64,000 nucleotides of DNA. Source: Allofrancisella guangzhouensis (GTDB lineage Bacteria; Pseudomonadota; Gammaproteobacteria; Francisellales; Francisellaceae). Shown piece by piece: positions 1 to 8,827 of this stretch. The notes below the pieces were generated by a model. It did not search any database, was not told the origin of the DNA, and saw only the letters and a program-made list of their open reading frames with translations. The translations under genes and the position numbers were made by a program. The first letter of the stretch is position 1; each line of letters opens with the position of its first letter. The stretch spans positions 186,001 through 250,000 of the forward strand of contig NZ_CP010427.1 of NCBI RefSeq assembly GCF_000815225.1, written 5' to 3'.

Positions 1-704
1 CAGCAGGATTAATCTCAATATCAATATTATCATCAACTTCAGGGGATATAAATACTGAAGCAAATGATGTGTGCCTTTTGTTATTTGAATCAAAAGGTGA
101 TTTTCTAACTAATCTATGAATACCTGTTTCTGTACGCAACCAACCATAAGCGTATCCACCTTCGATCTTTAAAGTACACCCTTTTATACCAGCAACATCA
201 CCGTCTGAAACATCATCCACTGTAACTTTAAAACCACGACTATCAGCCCAACGCATATACATTCGCATCAACATCTCAGCCCAGTCTTGCGCTTCTGTTC
301 CTCCAGAACCTGATTGAATGTCTAAATAAGCATTATTAGGATCCATCTTCCCAGAAAACATTCTTCTAAATTCTAGCCTTTCAACCTCTTGAGCAACCTC
401 TTGAATATCTTTTGTGATTTCCTGGATTAAATCCCCATCTCCTTCTGCTAGCTCAAGAAGGTCATTTAAAGCTTCTATGGTCTCTGTGATATGCTCACAA
501 GTTAATACCACACTCTCTAACTCAACTTTCTGTTTGCCCAAGTTTTGTGCACGCTCAGGATTATCCCAGATAGAGCCATCTTCTAGCTCCATTAAAATTT
601 CTATTAACTTTTCTTTTTTGACATCATAGTCAAAGATAACCTCGTAATAATTCTATACGAGTAGATAAATTTTTTAATAATATTTTATAGTTTATTGCTT
701 CCAT
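1..704 (-). CDS. prfB: Peptide chain release factor 2 (RF2), N-terminal part, with programmed +1 frameshift
   Basis: RF2 recognises UGA and UAA stop codons on the ribosome and triggers peptide release. The frame opens at ATG 704-702, runs 24 codons to an in-frame TGA (632-630), and continues in the +1 frame from GAC (631-629) to the window edge. Joined, this gives about 234 of the usual ~365 residues. The shifted part has recognisable RF2 sequence, including SGSGGTEAQDWAEM in the middle and GIHRLVRKSPFDS near the edge. The C-terminus with the GGQ loop lies outside the window, to the left. Because of the shift, a plain ORF search shows no single frame here. The gene is transcribed leftwards away from the nitroreductase. 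Identification is secure; the frameshift layout matches the classic autoregulated RF2 design. Confidence 0.95.
629..645 (-). promoter_or_regulatory. Programmed +1 ribosomal frameshift site of prfB
   Basis: Read on the minus strand, the slippery codon CTT (635-633) is followed by TGA and C, the canonical CTTTGAC site. A Shine-Dalgarno-like GAGG lies a few bases upstream, as in E. coli, where it stimulates slippage. When RF2 is scarce the ribosome pauses at the weak UGA-C stop and slips +1 to make full-length RF2, so the protein controls its own synthesis. The in-frame peptide before the stop is 24 residues. Confidence 0.92.
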
Positions 705-903
705 ATTTGTTATCACTTATACACTGAATTTGTGTATAAAGTTTATATTTTTAGAGAGGCTAACTCAAATAAATAAGAACTTTTTTAATAAAGATCATGA
801 TCATTAGTTAAGTTATAAAAGTACTCTCACCTGTAGAAATTACCTTTTTATGTTTTTATCTAGTAAAATTAAGTATCTAATTCAAAAATTATTTCAGAAA
901 GTT

Positions 904-1575
904 ATGACTGTGACCGAAGCATTAAAAAAACGTAAATCCGTTAGAAAATTTCTAGACAAACTTATACCTGAAGAGCTACTCGTTGAATTATTTGAAGCTG
1001 CGAAATGGGCGCCTTCTAGTAAAAACACTCAACCTTGGAAAATAGCTGTCGTCAGTGGAGAAAAAAAAGAGAAATTAATGAATAAAATACTTAAAGCCCA
1101 TAAAGAAGGACAAAAGCCACGCATGGAATACAAATATGATGGAGAAAGATTAGAGGATGAACTAAAGCAAAGAGCTATAAAATGTGGACAAGACCTGTAT
1201 AACGCTCTAGAAATAGCACAAGATGATAAAGATGGACGGTTACAACAATGGGCAAAAAACTATCTTTCTTTTAAATCACCAACCGCTATATTTATATTTA
1301 AACATCCTGACACCGGAATTAGTGGCTACATAGACTGTGGTATGCTAATTCAATCTATAATGCTAGCAGCAGTTGATTTAGGATTAGCAACATGTCCTCA
1401 AGCATCGCTAGCACACTATCCAGATATAGTAAAAGAAGAATTAGGCTACAAAGATGATGTATTACTGTGTGGAATCGCTATAGGATATGAAGATGTCCAA
1501 GATAAAGTAAATAATTATCGCACAGAAAGAGAAAATTTAAATAATATAGTTAATTTTTTTAGGGAGATTTATTAA
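904..1575 (+). CDS. Nitroreductase family protein (FMN-dependent)
   Basis: Predicted cytoplasmic FMN flavoprotein of the NAD(P)H nitroreductase family, 223 residues from the chosen start. The N-terminal TEALKKRKSVRKF and the following AAKWAPSSKNTQPW are the family's flavin-contacting signatures. A later GYIDCGMLIQSIMLAA, then GLATCPQASLAHYP, matches the C-terminal half. The frame is open from ATG 850, but the 18 extra residues are Lys/Leu/Phe rich and not typical. ATG 904 begins where the family normally begins, though neither start has a strong ribosome binding site. It is a single gene between prfB (divergent) and a LysR-type regulator 77 bases downstream. The physiological substrate cannot be told from sequence. 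Confidence 0.85.
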   Translation: MTVTEALKKRKSVRKFLDKLIPEELLVELFEAAKWAPSSKNTQPWKIAVVSGEKKEKLMNKILKAHKEGQKPRMEYKYDGERLEDELKQRAIKCGQDLYNALEIAQDDKDGRLQQWAKNYLSFKSPTAIFIFKHPDTGISGYIDCGMLIQSIMLAAVDLGLATCPQASLAHYPDIVKEELGYKDDVLLCGIAIGYEDVQDKVNNYRTERENLNNIVNFFREIY

Positions 1576-1652
1576 TTGGTATATTAAATGTATAATTATA
1601 GATTAAAGTAATATATAATTATGTATTATTATAATACGAAAGGAGATTAGTT

Positions 1653-2648
1653 ATGGTGAATATTGATTTTAGTAAAGATATAATTGAGGCAACTCGTTAT
1701 TTCATCAAGGTAGTAGAACTAGGATCATATAGTTCTGTGAAAAAATTCTACAATGTTGAACTTAACACTATAAAAAGCAAGATAGATACACTAGAAACAT
1801 ATCTTGGAGTTAAGCTTATACAAAATATACACAATCGTATCACCCCAACAAAAAATGGCGTAAAGTATTATCACTCTTGTAGCAAAATATATAAAGATCT
1901 AGAAAGCACTATTGATAGTGTTAAAAACAATGGCTTTAAAGAAAGACGGGCTATAAGAGTATTAGGCTCTCCACTTTCCATAAAAGTAACCATAGATAGA
2001 GTGATACCTAAGCTAAACCAAGACTCCACCAGCAACTTAAGGTTTACCTTAGATAATTATGCTCTAAACCACTTCGATGGTAAAGAATATCAGTTTGAAA
2101 CATACGATGTAATTCTAATAAATACAAGACATCTAGAACATATTGATTTAAATGATTGGATAGTATGTAAGTCTATCAATTCTACAAAACTACCAGCTCT
2201 AATATACGGCGATAAAAACCTTATAAAAGATATGCATAATGAGCCGCAGAAAGTTTTAGAAACAGATTTGGTATTTAACCGATATGATTGGGATCACAAT
2301 ATTTTTAACTTCACGCATAAAGAAGATGAAGAAGATAACCACCAAAACAAAATGTATAGGTTTAACCCCAATAAAGTAAAATATCTGGTTAGTAATGAAG
2401 TACAAAAAGCTAATATTATAAAAAAAGAAAAAGTAATTGGCTTTATGCCTAAATTCTATTACGACTCACTCATGAAAGACTCTGAATATATTGATTTTGT
2501 AAGAGGATTTGAGGTAGATTTTCATATAGAGTCTTTTCTAGTTCTAGTATACAAATATTCAAAACATAAAGATAAGTTAGTTGAAATATTTAGAACTGAG
2601 TTGATAGAATTATTAGGGAATGATTTAGACGACCCTAGCAAAAATTAG
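1653..2648 (+). CDS. LysR-type transcriptional regulator (divergent), paralogue 1
   Basis: A 331-residue protein with an N-terminal winged helix-turn-helix of LysR type: the stretch from about residue 10 to 70 (ATRYFIKVVELGSYSSVKK, then ELNTIKSKIDTLE) is the DNA-binding region. The C-terminal effector domain is divergent and gives no ligand clue. The start is supported by a strong AAGGAG seven bases before ATG 1653. It has a clear paralogue at 19948-20907, sharing ATRYFI, GSY, the ELNT-KSK helix and the KYYHSC motif. The next gene (2697-4157) is convergent. LysR regulators often control a neighbouring gene, but here the target is not evident. Confidence 0.8.
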   Translation: MVNIDFSKDIIEATRYFIKVVELGSYSSVKKFYNVELNTIKSKIDTLETYLGVKLIQNIHNRITPTKNGVKYYHSCSKIYKDLESTIDSVKNNGFKERRAIRVLGSPLSIKVTIDRVIPKLNQDSTSNLRFTLDNYALNHFDGKEYQFETYDVILINTRHLEHIDLNDWIVCKSINSTKLPALIYGDKNLIKDMHNEPQKVLETDLVFNRYDWDHNIFNFTHKEDEEDNHQNKMYRFNPNKVKYLVSNEVQKANIIKKEKVIGFMPKFYYDSLMKDSEYIDFVRGFEVDFHIESFLVLVYKYSKHKDKLVEIFRTELIELLGNDLDDPSKN

Positions 2649-2696
2649 ACCTGTAAATAAAAAACCAAACAAAACCGTGGATAAAAATAGTAACGC

Positions 2697-4157
2697 TCAA
2701 ATGTTTCTATATATTTTAGATAATTTTGATTTATCCCAGCACTCTATTTTCTCAAAGTCAGGCTCAAAAGTAAATCTTCCATCTGGGCTAATACCAGCAT
2801 ACATTTTCAAATAAAAATATAAGCTTCCTTTTTGCTTTTTATTAGGGAGTAGCTCTAAATTTCCTTTATAAAAAGAAGTAAATTTTTTTATAAAATCATT
2901 GCCATATAAACAAAGTTTATTAACTGTTTGTATAGATATATTAGAGTTTTCCGCTTGAGATAAAACAAAATATAAATGATTCTCTATAAAAATGGAAAAC
3001 ATCTCAAGATAGTTTTTTAGTAGGAAAGCCCTGATCTGCCCTGTTATACCATGCCTATTCCAAACGCCGTAATACGGGGAGTTAAACGATATGTTTAGAG
3101 TTTTCCCTGTAATACTTGTTATCAGTAAAGCAATTATAGACGATGAAAGAATAGGTTTTAATACACCAAAAGTTATACCCTTAGAGATTAGATGGGATAA
3201 TGTATCTCGCTGCATTATAGCTTCACCAGATATATACGTTTCTCGGAAACTTTTTAGTAGCGCTGCTGTTGAATGCAGATTAGAGGTGTTTTGCTTAAAT
3301 TTTAGTGCATAAGCTAATATACCACTACACATATTATCAATCCCCTTAAGAACATCCTTAGTATTTGAAAATAGCTCATTTATTTTTATAAATAAGTCAC
3401 TATCCTCTGGTATACCTCGGAATTTTACTACTCTACCGCCACCATTAAAATCATTAAAGCTTTTTTCCTTTAATATCCTCTTCCCTAGGTCAGAGAATTT
3501 TTTAAAACTTTTATAATCAAGAAAGTCTTTCGCCTGGGTTTTTAAGCTAGAGTCTGACTGACAAATAAAAGCCCATAGTTTTTCACTTTCAGAAATCTGA
3601 TCTATAGAAACCTGATCTAAAAAACTTTGTTCATGTAGTGATGTATTTATATTTTCTAAAGTATTTCCTATGACCTTAAAGAGTTTCAAAATAACTTTTT
3701 TGTGTCGGGTATCAGGAAGTAAGTAATACCCTAGCAACCGATCCATGTCATAAAGATCAAGCACAGAGACATCGCCTACTTCCAAACATTTTGAATCTAT
3801 TACAGAGGCATAATGTAACACTGATAGCGCTATAAAAGAATAGTGGGTGGTTATAAAACATCTTTTACATTTATCTTGGCTTATTTGATTTAACCTTCTT
3901 CCGAAACCTATAAAAAGCTTTTTAAGTTCTTCATCACTATCTCTATTTAAAATAGCCTTTATTCGGTTAACCTTTTCAAGCTCTATAATTGTTATCTCAT
4001 TTATATGAACCCCTTGACCTTTAATATTCAGCATTAAATTACCAATAGCTAAATTAAGGTGATTTTTATTATTTTGAATTTCATATAGATCAGTAAATGA
4101 ATCAATGCCTTTTAAAAAAGCTTTTTTTACAGCTTCTATAGATATCAGCTTTATCAT
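2697..4157 (-). CDS. Conserved protein of unknown function, paralogue of the 37353-38825 gene
   Basis: I do not recognise a known family. The 486-residue product is a clear paralogue of the 490-residue product at 37353-38825. They share the N-terminal pattern EA-KAFLKGID-F--LY, a central THYSFIAL, a near-identical NRHG-TGQ-RA-LLK motif and the C-terminal LLPNKKQ-GSLY-YL-MYA block. A hydrophobic stretch rich in Ile/Leu/Ser lies before the NRHG motif (after about residue 320) and might be membrane-interacting. The start at 4157 has a strong GGAGGAG site. No signal peptide is seen. The gene sits alone among core genes, well away from its paralogue in the effector-like block, so I infer a duplicated accessory, possibly secreted, family. 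Confidence 0.75.
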   Translation of the reverse strand: MIKLISIEAVKKAFLKGIDSFTDLYEIQNNKNHLNLAIGNLMLNIKGQGVHINEITIIELEKVNRIKAILNRDSDEELKKLFIGFGRRLNQISQDKCKRCFITTHYSFIALSVLHYASVIDSKCLEVGDVSVLDLYDMDRLLGYYLLPDTRHKKVILKLFKVIGNTLENINTSLHEQSFLDQVSIDQISESEKLWAFICQSDSSLKTQAKDFLDYKSFKKFSDLGKRILKEKSFNDFNGGGRVVKFRGIPEDSDLFIKINELFSNTKDVLKGIDNMCSGILAYALKFKQNTSNLHSTAALLKSFRETYISGEAIMQRDTLSHLISKGITFGVLKPILSSSIIALLITSITGKTLNISFNSPYYGVWNRHGITGQIRAFLLKNYLEMFSIFIENHLYFVLSQAENSNISIQTVNKLCLYGNDFIKKFTSFYKGNLELLPNKKQKGSLYFYLKMYAGISPDGRFTFEPDFEKIECWDKSKLSKIYRNI

Positions 4158-4182
4158 TTTTCTCCTCCAAACAATACTCTGT

Positions 4183-4752
4183 TTATTTGATTTTAAAAAC
4201 TCTCTCCTTGTCTTTGTCAGTATTTTGAGAAACTTTTGCTTCTGAATAAGAAATAGAATCTCTAGTTGATAAATAATTAAATAATCCCACCAAAATGTGG
4301 ATAAATATTATTCCCAAACCAATATATGCTAAATACTCATGAACGTTTTTTAGTTGTCCAATATACTCCTTTGGCATATGATCAATAAGGCTTGGTAACC
4401 CAAATGGTATTGAATATGTGCCTTTTGCACTTATTATGCACCAGCCTAAAATAGGCATAGCCATTAACCAAAAATATAAAAAACCATGGACTAATTTAGC
4501 CAAAAGTTTACGAAGTAAACCATAACCAGGCCTTGGAGACATAATAAATTGTTTTAAAATGATTCTAAAAGTAGTCAAAAATAAAATACTAAAACCTATA
4601 TAGAAATGTGAACTTTTCATAAAACCATAGAAAACTGTATTTTTACCAAAAGCACTCCTAAACTCTATAGATACAAACACTAAAATTAGCAAAACAACTG
4701 TGAGCCAGTGAAGGGCTATAATAAGTTTCTTAACATGATCTTTTTTATGCAT
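4183..4752 (-). CDS. Cytochrome b561 family protein
   Basis: Predicted inner-membrane di-haem cytochrome of 189 residues with four hydrophobic helices, as expected for bacterial b561 proteins that pass electrons between quinones and periplasmic acceptors, including superoxide in the CybB type. Candidate haem-ligand histidines lie in helix 1 (LHWL, His15), helix 2 (SSHFYIG, His49), helix 3 (KLVHGFLYFWL) and helix 4 (IFIHILVG). A hydrophilic, charged C-terminal tail of about 25 residues follows the last helix. It lies 25 bases downstream of the paralogous unknown gene's start on the same strand, and no functional partner is visible. Confidence 0.85.
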   Translation of the reverse strand: MHKKDHVKKLIIALHWLTVVLLILVFVSIEFRSAFGKNTVFYGFMKSSHFYIGFSILFLTTFRIILKQFIMSPRPGYGLLRKLLAKLVHGFLYFWLMAMPILGWCIISAKGTYSIPFGLPSLIDHMPKEYIGQLKNVHEYLAYIGLGIIFIHILVGLFNYLSTRDSISYSEAKVSQNTDKDKERVFKIK

Positions 4753-4825
4753 ACTTTAAAAATTACTATAACACCTTAATTCTAGATTATAAGCTAGTAG
4801 ATGTTATTAAGAAAATATTTTATAG

Positions 4826-5821
4826 CTAAAAAATTCCAATAGAATGATACAGTACAGTATAGATAATCCCTGTAACAAAAATACACGCAGGGATAGTTAA
4901 TAGCCATGCTGTTGCTAGCTTTTTAACAACTCTCCAATTAACTCCTGAATCAGCAAAGCCAGCACCCATAATTGAACCTGATGCAACTTGAGTGGTACTA
5001 ACTGGTAAGCCTATATGAGAAGCACCTAAAACTAATAACCCTGAACTTAGCTCAGCTGAAACAGCATTTGTAGGCTCAAGTTTCGAGAGCTTTGTACTTA
5101 AGGTTTTTATAATCTTTTTACCTCCAGAAAGAGTTCCTAATCCCATAGCTGCACCACAAACTATTATAACCCAATCTGGAACTACAGTAGTCTGTACTAA
5201 ACCAGCACTTAATAATGCTAAAGTTATAATTGACATAGTTTTTTGAGCATCATTTGAACCATGTGAAAATGATAATAAACTAGTTGATACTACTTGTAAC
5301 TCTCTAATGTATTTGTTAGTAAGTCTTACATTTTTTACTTGAGTAAAAATATTTAACAATACTATACAAACGATTAAAGCTACAAAAAAAGCTAAAACTG
5401 GCGAGCTAATCATTGGTACCAGAACCTTATTAAGTACTGTAATGTAATTAACATCTTTATAGCTGGCTCCTACTATAACGGCCCCCACTAAAGAGCCTAT
5501 TAGAGCATGAGAGGAGCTTGATGGAATACCAAAATACCATGTAAAAAAGTTCCAACTTATAGCTCCTAACAGTGCAGATACAAGAACTATATCTGAAACT
5601 ACGCTTGTATCTACAAGTCCTTTTGAGATAGTAGCTGCAACAGCAGTACCAAAAAACGCTCCTAAAAAATTAAAAAAAGCTGCTAAACCTATAGCTTGGT
5701 GGGGGGTTAAAGATTTAGTAGCTATTGGTGTAGCAACAACGTTTGCTGCATCATGAAAACCATTAGTAAACTCAAAAAATAAAGCTATACAAATGATTAT
5801 TATTAATACTGATGTAACCAT
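4826..5821 (-). CDS. Inorganic phosphate transporter, Pit/PiT family
   Basis: A 331-residue polytopic membrane protein carrying the two PiT signature repeats: FTNGFHDAANVVATPIAT near the N-terminus and FSHGSNDAQKTM in the second half. The family imports phosphate (as metal-phosphate with H+ or as Na+/phosphate symport) across the inner membrane. It is 17 bases downstream of the DUF47 gene on the same strand. That pairing is the common Pit-accessory operon, in which the PhoU-like partner modulates the transporter. The length is that of the short bacterial/archaeal Pit class, not the ~500-residue E. coli PitA. Confidence 0.9.
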   Translation of the reverse strand: MVTSVLIIIICIALFFEFTNGFHDAANVVATPIATKSLTPHQAIGLAAFFNFLGAFFGTAVAATISKGLVDTSVVSDIVLVSALLGAISWNFFTWYFGIPSSSSHALIGSLVGAVIVGASYKDVNYITVLNKVLVPMISSPVLAFFVALIVCIVLLNIFTQVKNVRLTNKYIRELQVVSTSLLSFSHGSNDAQKTMSIITLALLSAGLVQTTVVPDWVIIVCGAAMGLGTLSGGKKIIKTLSTKLSKLEPTNAVSAELSSGLLVLGASHIGLPVSTTQVASGSIMGAGFADSGVNWRVVKKLATAWLLTIPACIFVTGIIYTVLYHSIGIF

Positions 5822-5838
5822 TTTGACAAGACCCTACT

Positions 5839-6495
5839 TTAAACTTCTTTCACATATATTCTCATTATTGATTCTGCGACAGCTGTACAAGTTGAAATAG
5901 CGTTTTCTATGGTTTTGTAGATATCTTTGACCTTCATTATAAAAATAATATCGCCCTCCTCAAAATGAGAAAACTTCTTAAGGGCATAACCCAGATCCTC
6001 TAAAACGTTCTCATCTAAAACAGTTATTCTTGTATAAAGTGATTTAAGGGTTTTATAATCGCCTTTACTAAAAGCTTTCATCATATCATCTAGAACTTTT
6101 GTCATTTTTCTAAGAGTTTCAACACAGTTTGATAAATATAAGTTAACGTTCCCTCTTTCCTCTTCCATTAGAATTTGCATATAGCGATAAGCTCTTACGA
6201 TTCTCTTATTTAGTTTTGAAAGTAAAGTTATAATGTTGTGTAACTCAACTCTATCTATAGGTGTTACAAAATATCTAGCTAATTCATGATCAATTTTATT
6301 AGCTAACTCAACTGTGACAGTCCTAGTTAGTCTTAACTCTTCTGCAAGCTCAGATATGGTTAGATTATCCTTTTCTTTCATTATCTGATCTAAGATTCTT
6401 GCTGATTCTTCTACACTCTCTGTTGCCTGTATTAGTAGCTCAAAGAATATTTTATCTTGACTTGGAATTAAAGTTTTTACCAGTTTTCGCAACAT
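5839..6495 (-). CDS. DUF47 / PhoU-like Pit accessory protein
   Basis: A 218-residue helical cytoplasmic protein matching the TIGR00153/DUF47 family, relatives of PhoU. Recognisable family sequence includes the N-terminal KTLIPSQDKIFFELL and a central segment with RVELHNIITLL. These proteins are encoded with Pit transporters and are thought to regulate phosphate uptake. Here the gene precedes the Pit gene by 17 bases, so the two are almost certainly co-transcribed. Confidence 0.85.
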   Translation of the reverse strand: MLRKLVKTLIPSQDKIFFELLIQATESVEESARILDQIMKEKDNLTISELAEELRLTRTVTVELANKIDHELARYFVTPIDRVELHNIITLLSKLNKRIVRAYRYMQILMEEERGNVNLYLSNCVETLRKMTKVLDDMMKAFSKGDYKTLKSLYTRITVLDENVLEDLGYALKKFSHFEEGDIIFIMKVKDIYKTIENAISTCTAVAESIMRIYVKEV

Positions 6496-6645
6496 TATAA
6501 ATGATTCCTTTAATTTAGGATTAGTTACGTTGAGAAGTTTATAACAATAAAATAAAGAAAAATACTATAATTTACAAAAAATTTTTTTTATGAGAAAGTT
6601 AGTTTCATACAGTTAAATCAACTAAAGCTTGTGTAAGGTGGGTTT

Positions 6646-7455
6646 TCATACAAAAAGCCTATTAAATTTAGAATATAATTCTATTGCTTCATCGAAACTA
6701 ACAAGTTTAAACCTTAACCTAGATTTTGGTGCAAATTGAGCGAGTTTATTTATGTCTGGCTCAACAACTGTAGCTACTCGTGGGTAGCCGCCTACAGTTT
6801 GCCTATGACGCATTAAAATTATTGGTCCGCTAGGAGATAACTGGATCGTGCCATCAACTACAGGTTGTGAAATCATTTCTACTTTCTTAGCGATCAAAGC
6901 GTTACCATCTAAAGATAGTCCCATCTGACTTGAGTTTGGTGATATTGTCCAAACTTGTTCAAAAAAGCCATTATCTTCTAAAATATCAAACTCCGGACCT
7001 TTAACTATTCGTATATAGTTATTTTTATAATTTGAATCTATAAACTGCTCAATTTCTTTTGACCTTTTTTTACCAATATTTATTTGGTCTGGTGTTTGAA
7101 CTATAGCAAACACCAAAGTACGAAAACCAACCTTGGTACCACTAAATTCTAATGTATCTCCTTTTTTTAAATACTGAATTTGGTTATATACCACTTGTTT
7201 ACTATTTACAGAAGTATTTTCATAAGTTGCTCCACAAAGTATAAAAAGCATATCTTCTTCGGCTGTTATTTTCGCAGGATAAATCATCTCTATAGCTTGA
7301 AAATCTAAAGGCTGATTAAATAGCTGATAAGCAACTCTAAAACTTAATTGATCTTGGGCACCACCAAGAGATATACCCTTATCTTGAAAGCCATATAGTC
7401 TTTCATAAACAGGGAACGATAACCCTCCTTTCACGGAAAATATTTTTGTTTGCAT
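6646..7455 (-). CDS. pxpC: 5-oxoprolinase subunit C (biotin-dependent carboxyltransferase/KipA family)
   Basis: A 269-residue subunit of the ATP-dependent 5-oxoprolinase PxpABC, which opens pyroglutamate (5-oxoproline), a spontaneous breakdown product of glutamine and glutamate, to glutamate. The family hallmark RHRQTVGGYPRVATV is present near residue 220, and the N-terminal YGFQDKGISLGGAQD matches the start of the KipA/PxpC domain. It is the last gene of a three-gene run in the order pxpB-pxpA-pxpC with 2-base gaps, so translation is probably coupled. It is slightly shorter than typical (~300 residues) but appears intact. Confidence 0.88.
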   Translation of the reverse strand: MQTKIFSVKGGLSFPVYERLYGFQDKGISLGGAQDQLSFRVAYQLFNQPLDFQAIEMIYPAKITAEEDMLFILCGATYENTSVNSKQVVYNQIQYLKKGDTLEFSGTKVGFRTLVFAIVQTPDQINIGKKRSKEIEQFIDSNYKNNYIRIVKGPEFDILEDNGFFEQVWTISPNSSQMGLSLDGNALIAKKVEMISQPVVDGTIQLSPSGPIILMRHRQTVGGYPRVATVVEPDINKLAQFAPKSRLRFKLVSFDEAIELYSKFNRLFV

Positions 7456-7457
7456 AC

Positions 7458-8156
7458 TTAGCCTTTACGATTATATATTTCTTTTACAAGCGCTAGTGCT
7501 ATTTTACTATCAGAATGGACACAAATCGTCTCGGAATTAAATGTAACTTTTTTACCAGCTATCCTTATAAAACCTTCTTTTAGATCCATATATTGAGACA
7601 GTGCCTTGCTTAAATCATGAATTTCTGCATTTGGCGTACCTCTGGGAATAAGCATAGGATTATTGTTTTTGTCTAACATATATCCCCTTTCTGCAAAACT
7701 CTCTTTAAGTATCTTTATGTCATTTTGTTCTGCGTATTTTCGTAATATACCAAAAGGGCTAACTAGAAGTTCTTTTATACTGTTATCTAAGCACCATGTT
7801 ACAAAAAAATTGGCTAACTTATCATCAACATTTAACTGATTATATAATGCTCCATGTGGCTTAATAGCTTTTATAGTACCATCAAAAAGAGCTAGCTGCT
7901 GATCAAAAGACTTTTGTAAAGTGGTATTATCAATACTAATAATTTTTCTACCAAAGTTTTTTTTGTCTGGGTAAGATATATGAGCAGTTATTTTAACGTT
8001 ATTCTCATTACAAAGCTTTGTATAATACTCAACGCTTTGCTTATCGCCAGCATGTCCAGAGCAAGCTATATTTGCGATATCAATATAATTAACTAACTCA
8101 TCATCTGTTGGATGAGCTACTCCTCTTTCTCCTAAATCACAGTTAACTGAAAACAT
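7458..8156 (-). CDS. pxpA: 5-oxoprolinase subunit A (LamB/YcsF family)
   Basis: A 232-residue LamB/YcsF-family protein, the subunit that works with PxpB and PxpC to hydrolyse 5-oxoproline. Signatures seen: NCDLGERG at the N-terminus, ACSGHAGD near residue 35, and IKPHGALYN in the middle, all expected for the family. It is the middle gene of the operon, 2 bases from each neighbour. It is a little shorter than the ~245-residue norm. The function is well supported because all three subunits are adjacent. Confidence 0.92.
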   Translation of the reverse strand: MFSVNCDLGERGVAHPTDDELVNYIDIANIACSGHAGDKQSVEYYTKLCNENNVKITAHISYPDKKNFGRKIISIDNTTLQKSFDQQLALFDGTIKAIKPHGALYNQLNVDDKLANFFVTWCLDNSIKELLVSPFGILRKYAEQNDIKILKESFAERGYMLDKNNNPMLIPRGTPNAEIHDLSKALSQYMDLKEGFIRIAGKKVTFNSETICVHSDSKIALALVKEIYNRKG

Positions 8157-8158
8157 AA

Positions 8159-8779
8159 CTAAATTTCCCTAAAAATTATTTTATCTGCTGGACTAAAGCT
8201 AGGAAAATCTCTAAAGGCTGTTTTGCCAATAATATTCCAACCACTTGGAGTATCTGTTGTAAATATGGTAGTTTGCGACCCTCCTATACCAATCGAACCA
8301 ACATCTATTTTATTTCTTGGGGTAGCCAGCCTAGGTAAACTTAGACTAATATCAAGTCCCAATAGATATGGCAAATACGGTTTAAATCCAAGCATTGCTA
8401 TATGATATTCTGATGCTGTGTGTCTTTTTATTATTTCTGGTATATTTAGACCTAATTTCTGGGATGCAGTTTCTAAGTCTATACCAGTATATTCAACGTC
8501 TATATAATGAGTTTTAGATTCTATATGCTTACTATAGTCAACTAATTCTATCTTTTTAAGGATACTATTTTGTAAAAATAAATGATTATTATTGTAGAAA
8601 AAATGAAAAGCTATTGAGTTATATGCTGGTACGATGTCATAAATTTTTAGGTCGTTACAAAATGATTTATCATCTAAAATAAATTTATAGATCTTAAGGA
8701 TCTTAAGGTTATCATCAATAGAAAGCCGATTACTTAAATTGTAAATAAAGCAGCTTTCACTTAAGAAGTAATAATTCAT
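8159..8779 (-). CDS. pxpB: 5-oxoprolinase subunit B (KipI/allophanate hydrolase subunit 1 family)
   Basis: A 206-residue KipI-family protein. The conserved C-terminal run is clear: GFKPYLPYLLGL, then LPRLATPR, VGSIGIGGSQT and SGWNIIGKT. The N-terminal ~90 residues are divergent but fit the family's variable first domain. It is the first gene of the pxpBAC operon, about 48 bases downstream of the MFS transporter gene on the same strand. The transporter may therefore serve the same pathway, possibly by bringing in pyroglutamate or a related acid (inference). Confidence 0.87.
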   Translation of the reverse strand: MNYYFLSESCFIYNLSNRLSIDDNLKILKIYKFILDDKSFCNDLKIYDIVPAYNSIAFHFFYNNNHLFLQNSILKKIELVDYSKHIESKTHYIDVEYTGIDLETASQKLGLNIPEIIKRHTASEYHIAMLGFKPYLPYLLGLDISLSLPRLATPRNKIDVGSIGIGGSQTTIFTTDTPSGWNIIGKTAFRDFPSFSPADKIIFREI

Positions 8780-8827
8780 AAACAGTATTGCGTGTTATAC
8801 CTTTGTCTAATATTTTACAGACTTGTT

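Noticed and set aside
1591-1635. TATAAT boxes upstream of the first LysR gene as a promoter.
   Set aside because: Several TATAAT-like strings occur in this AT-rich gap, and none has a convincing -35 at proper spacing.
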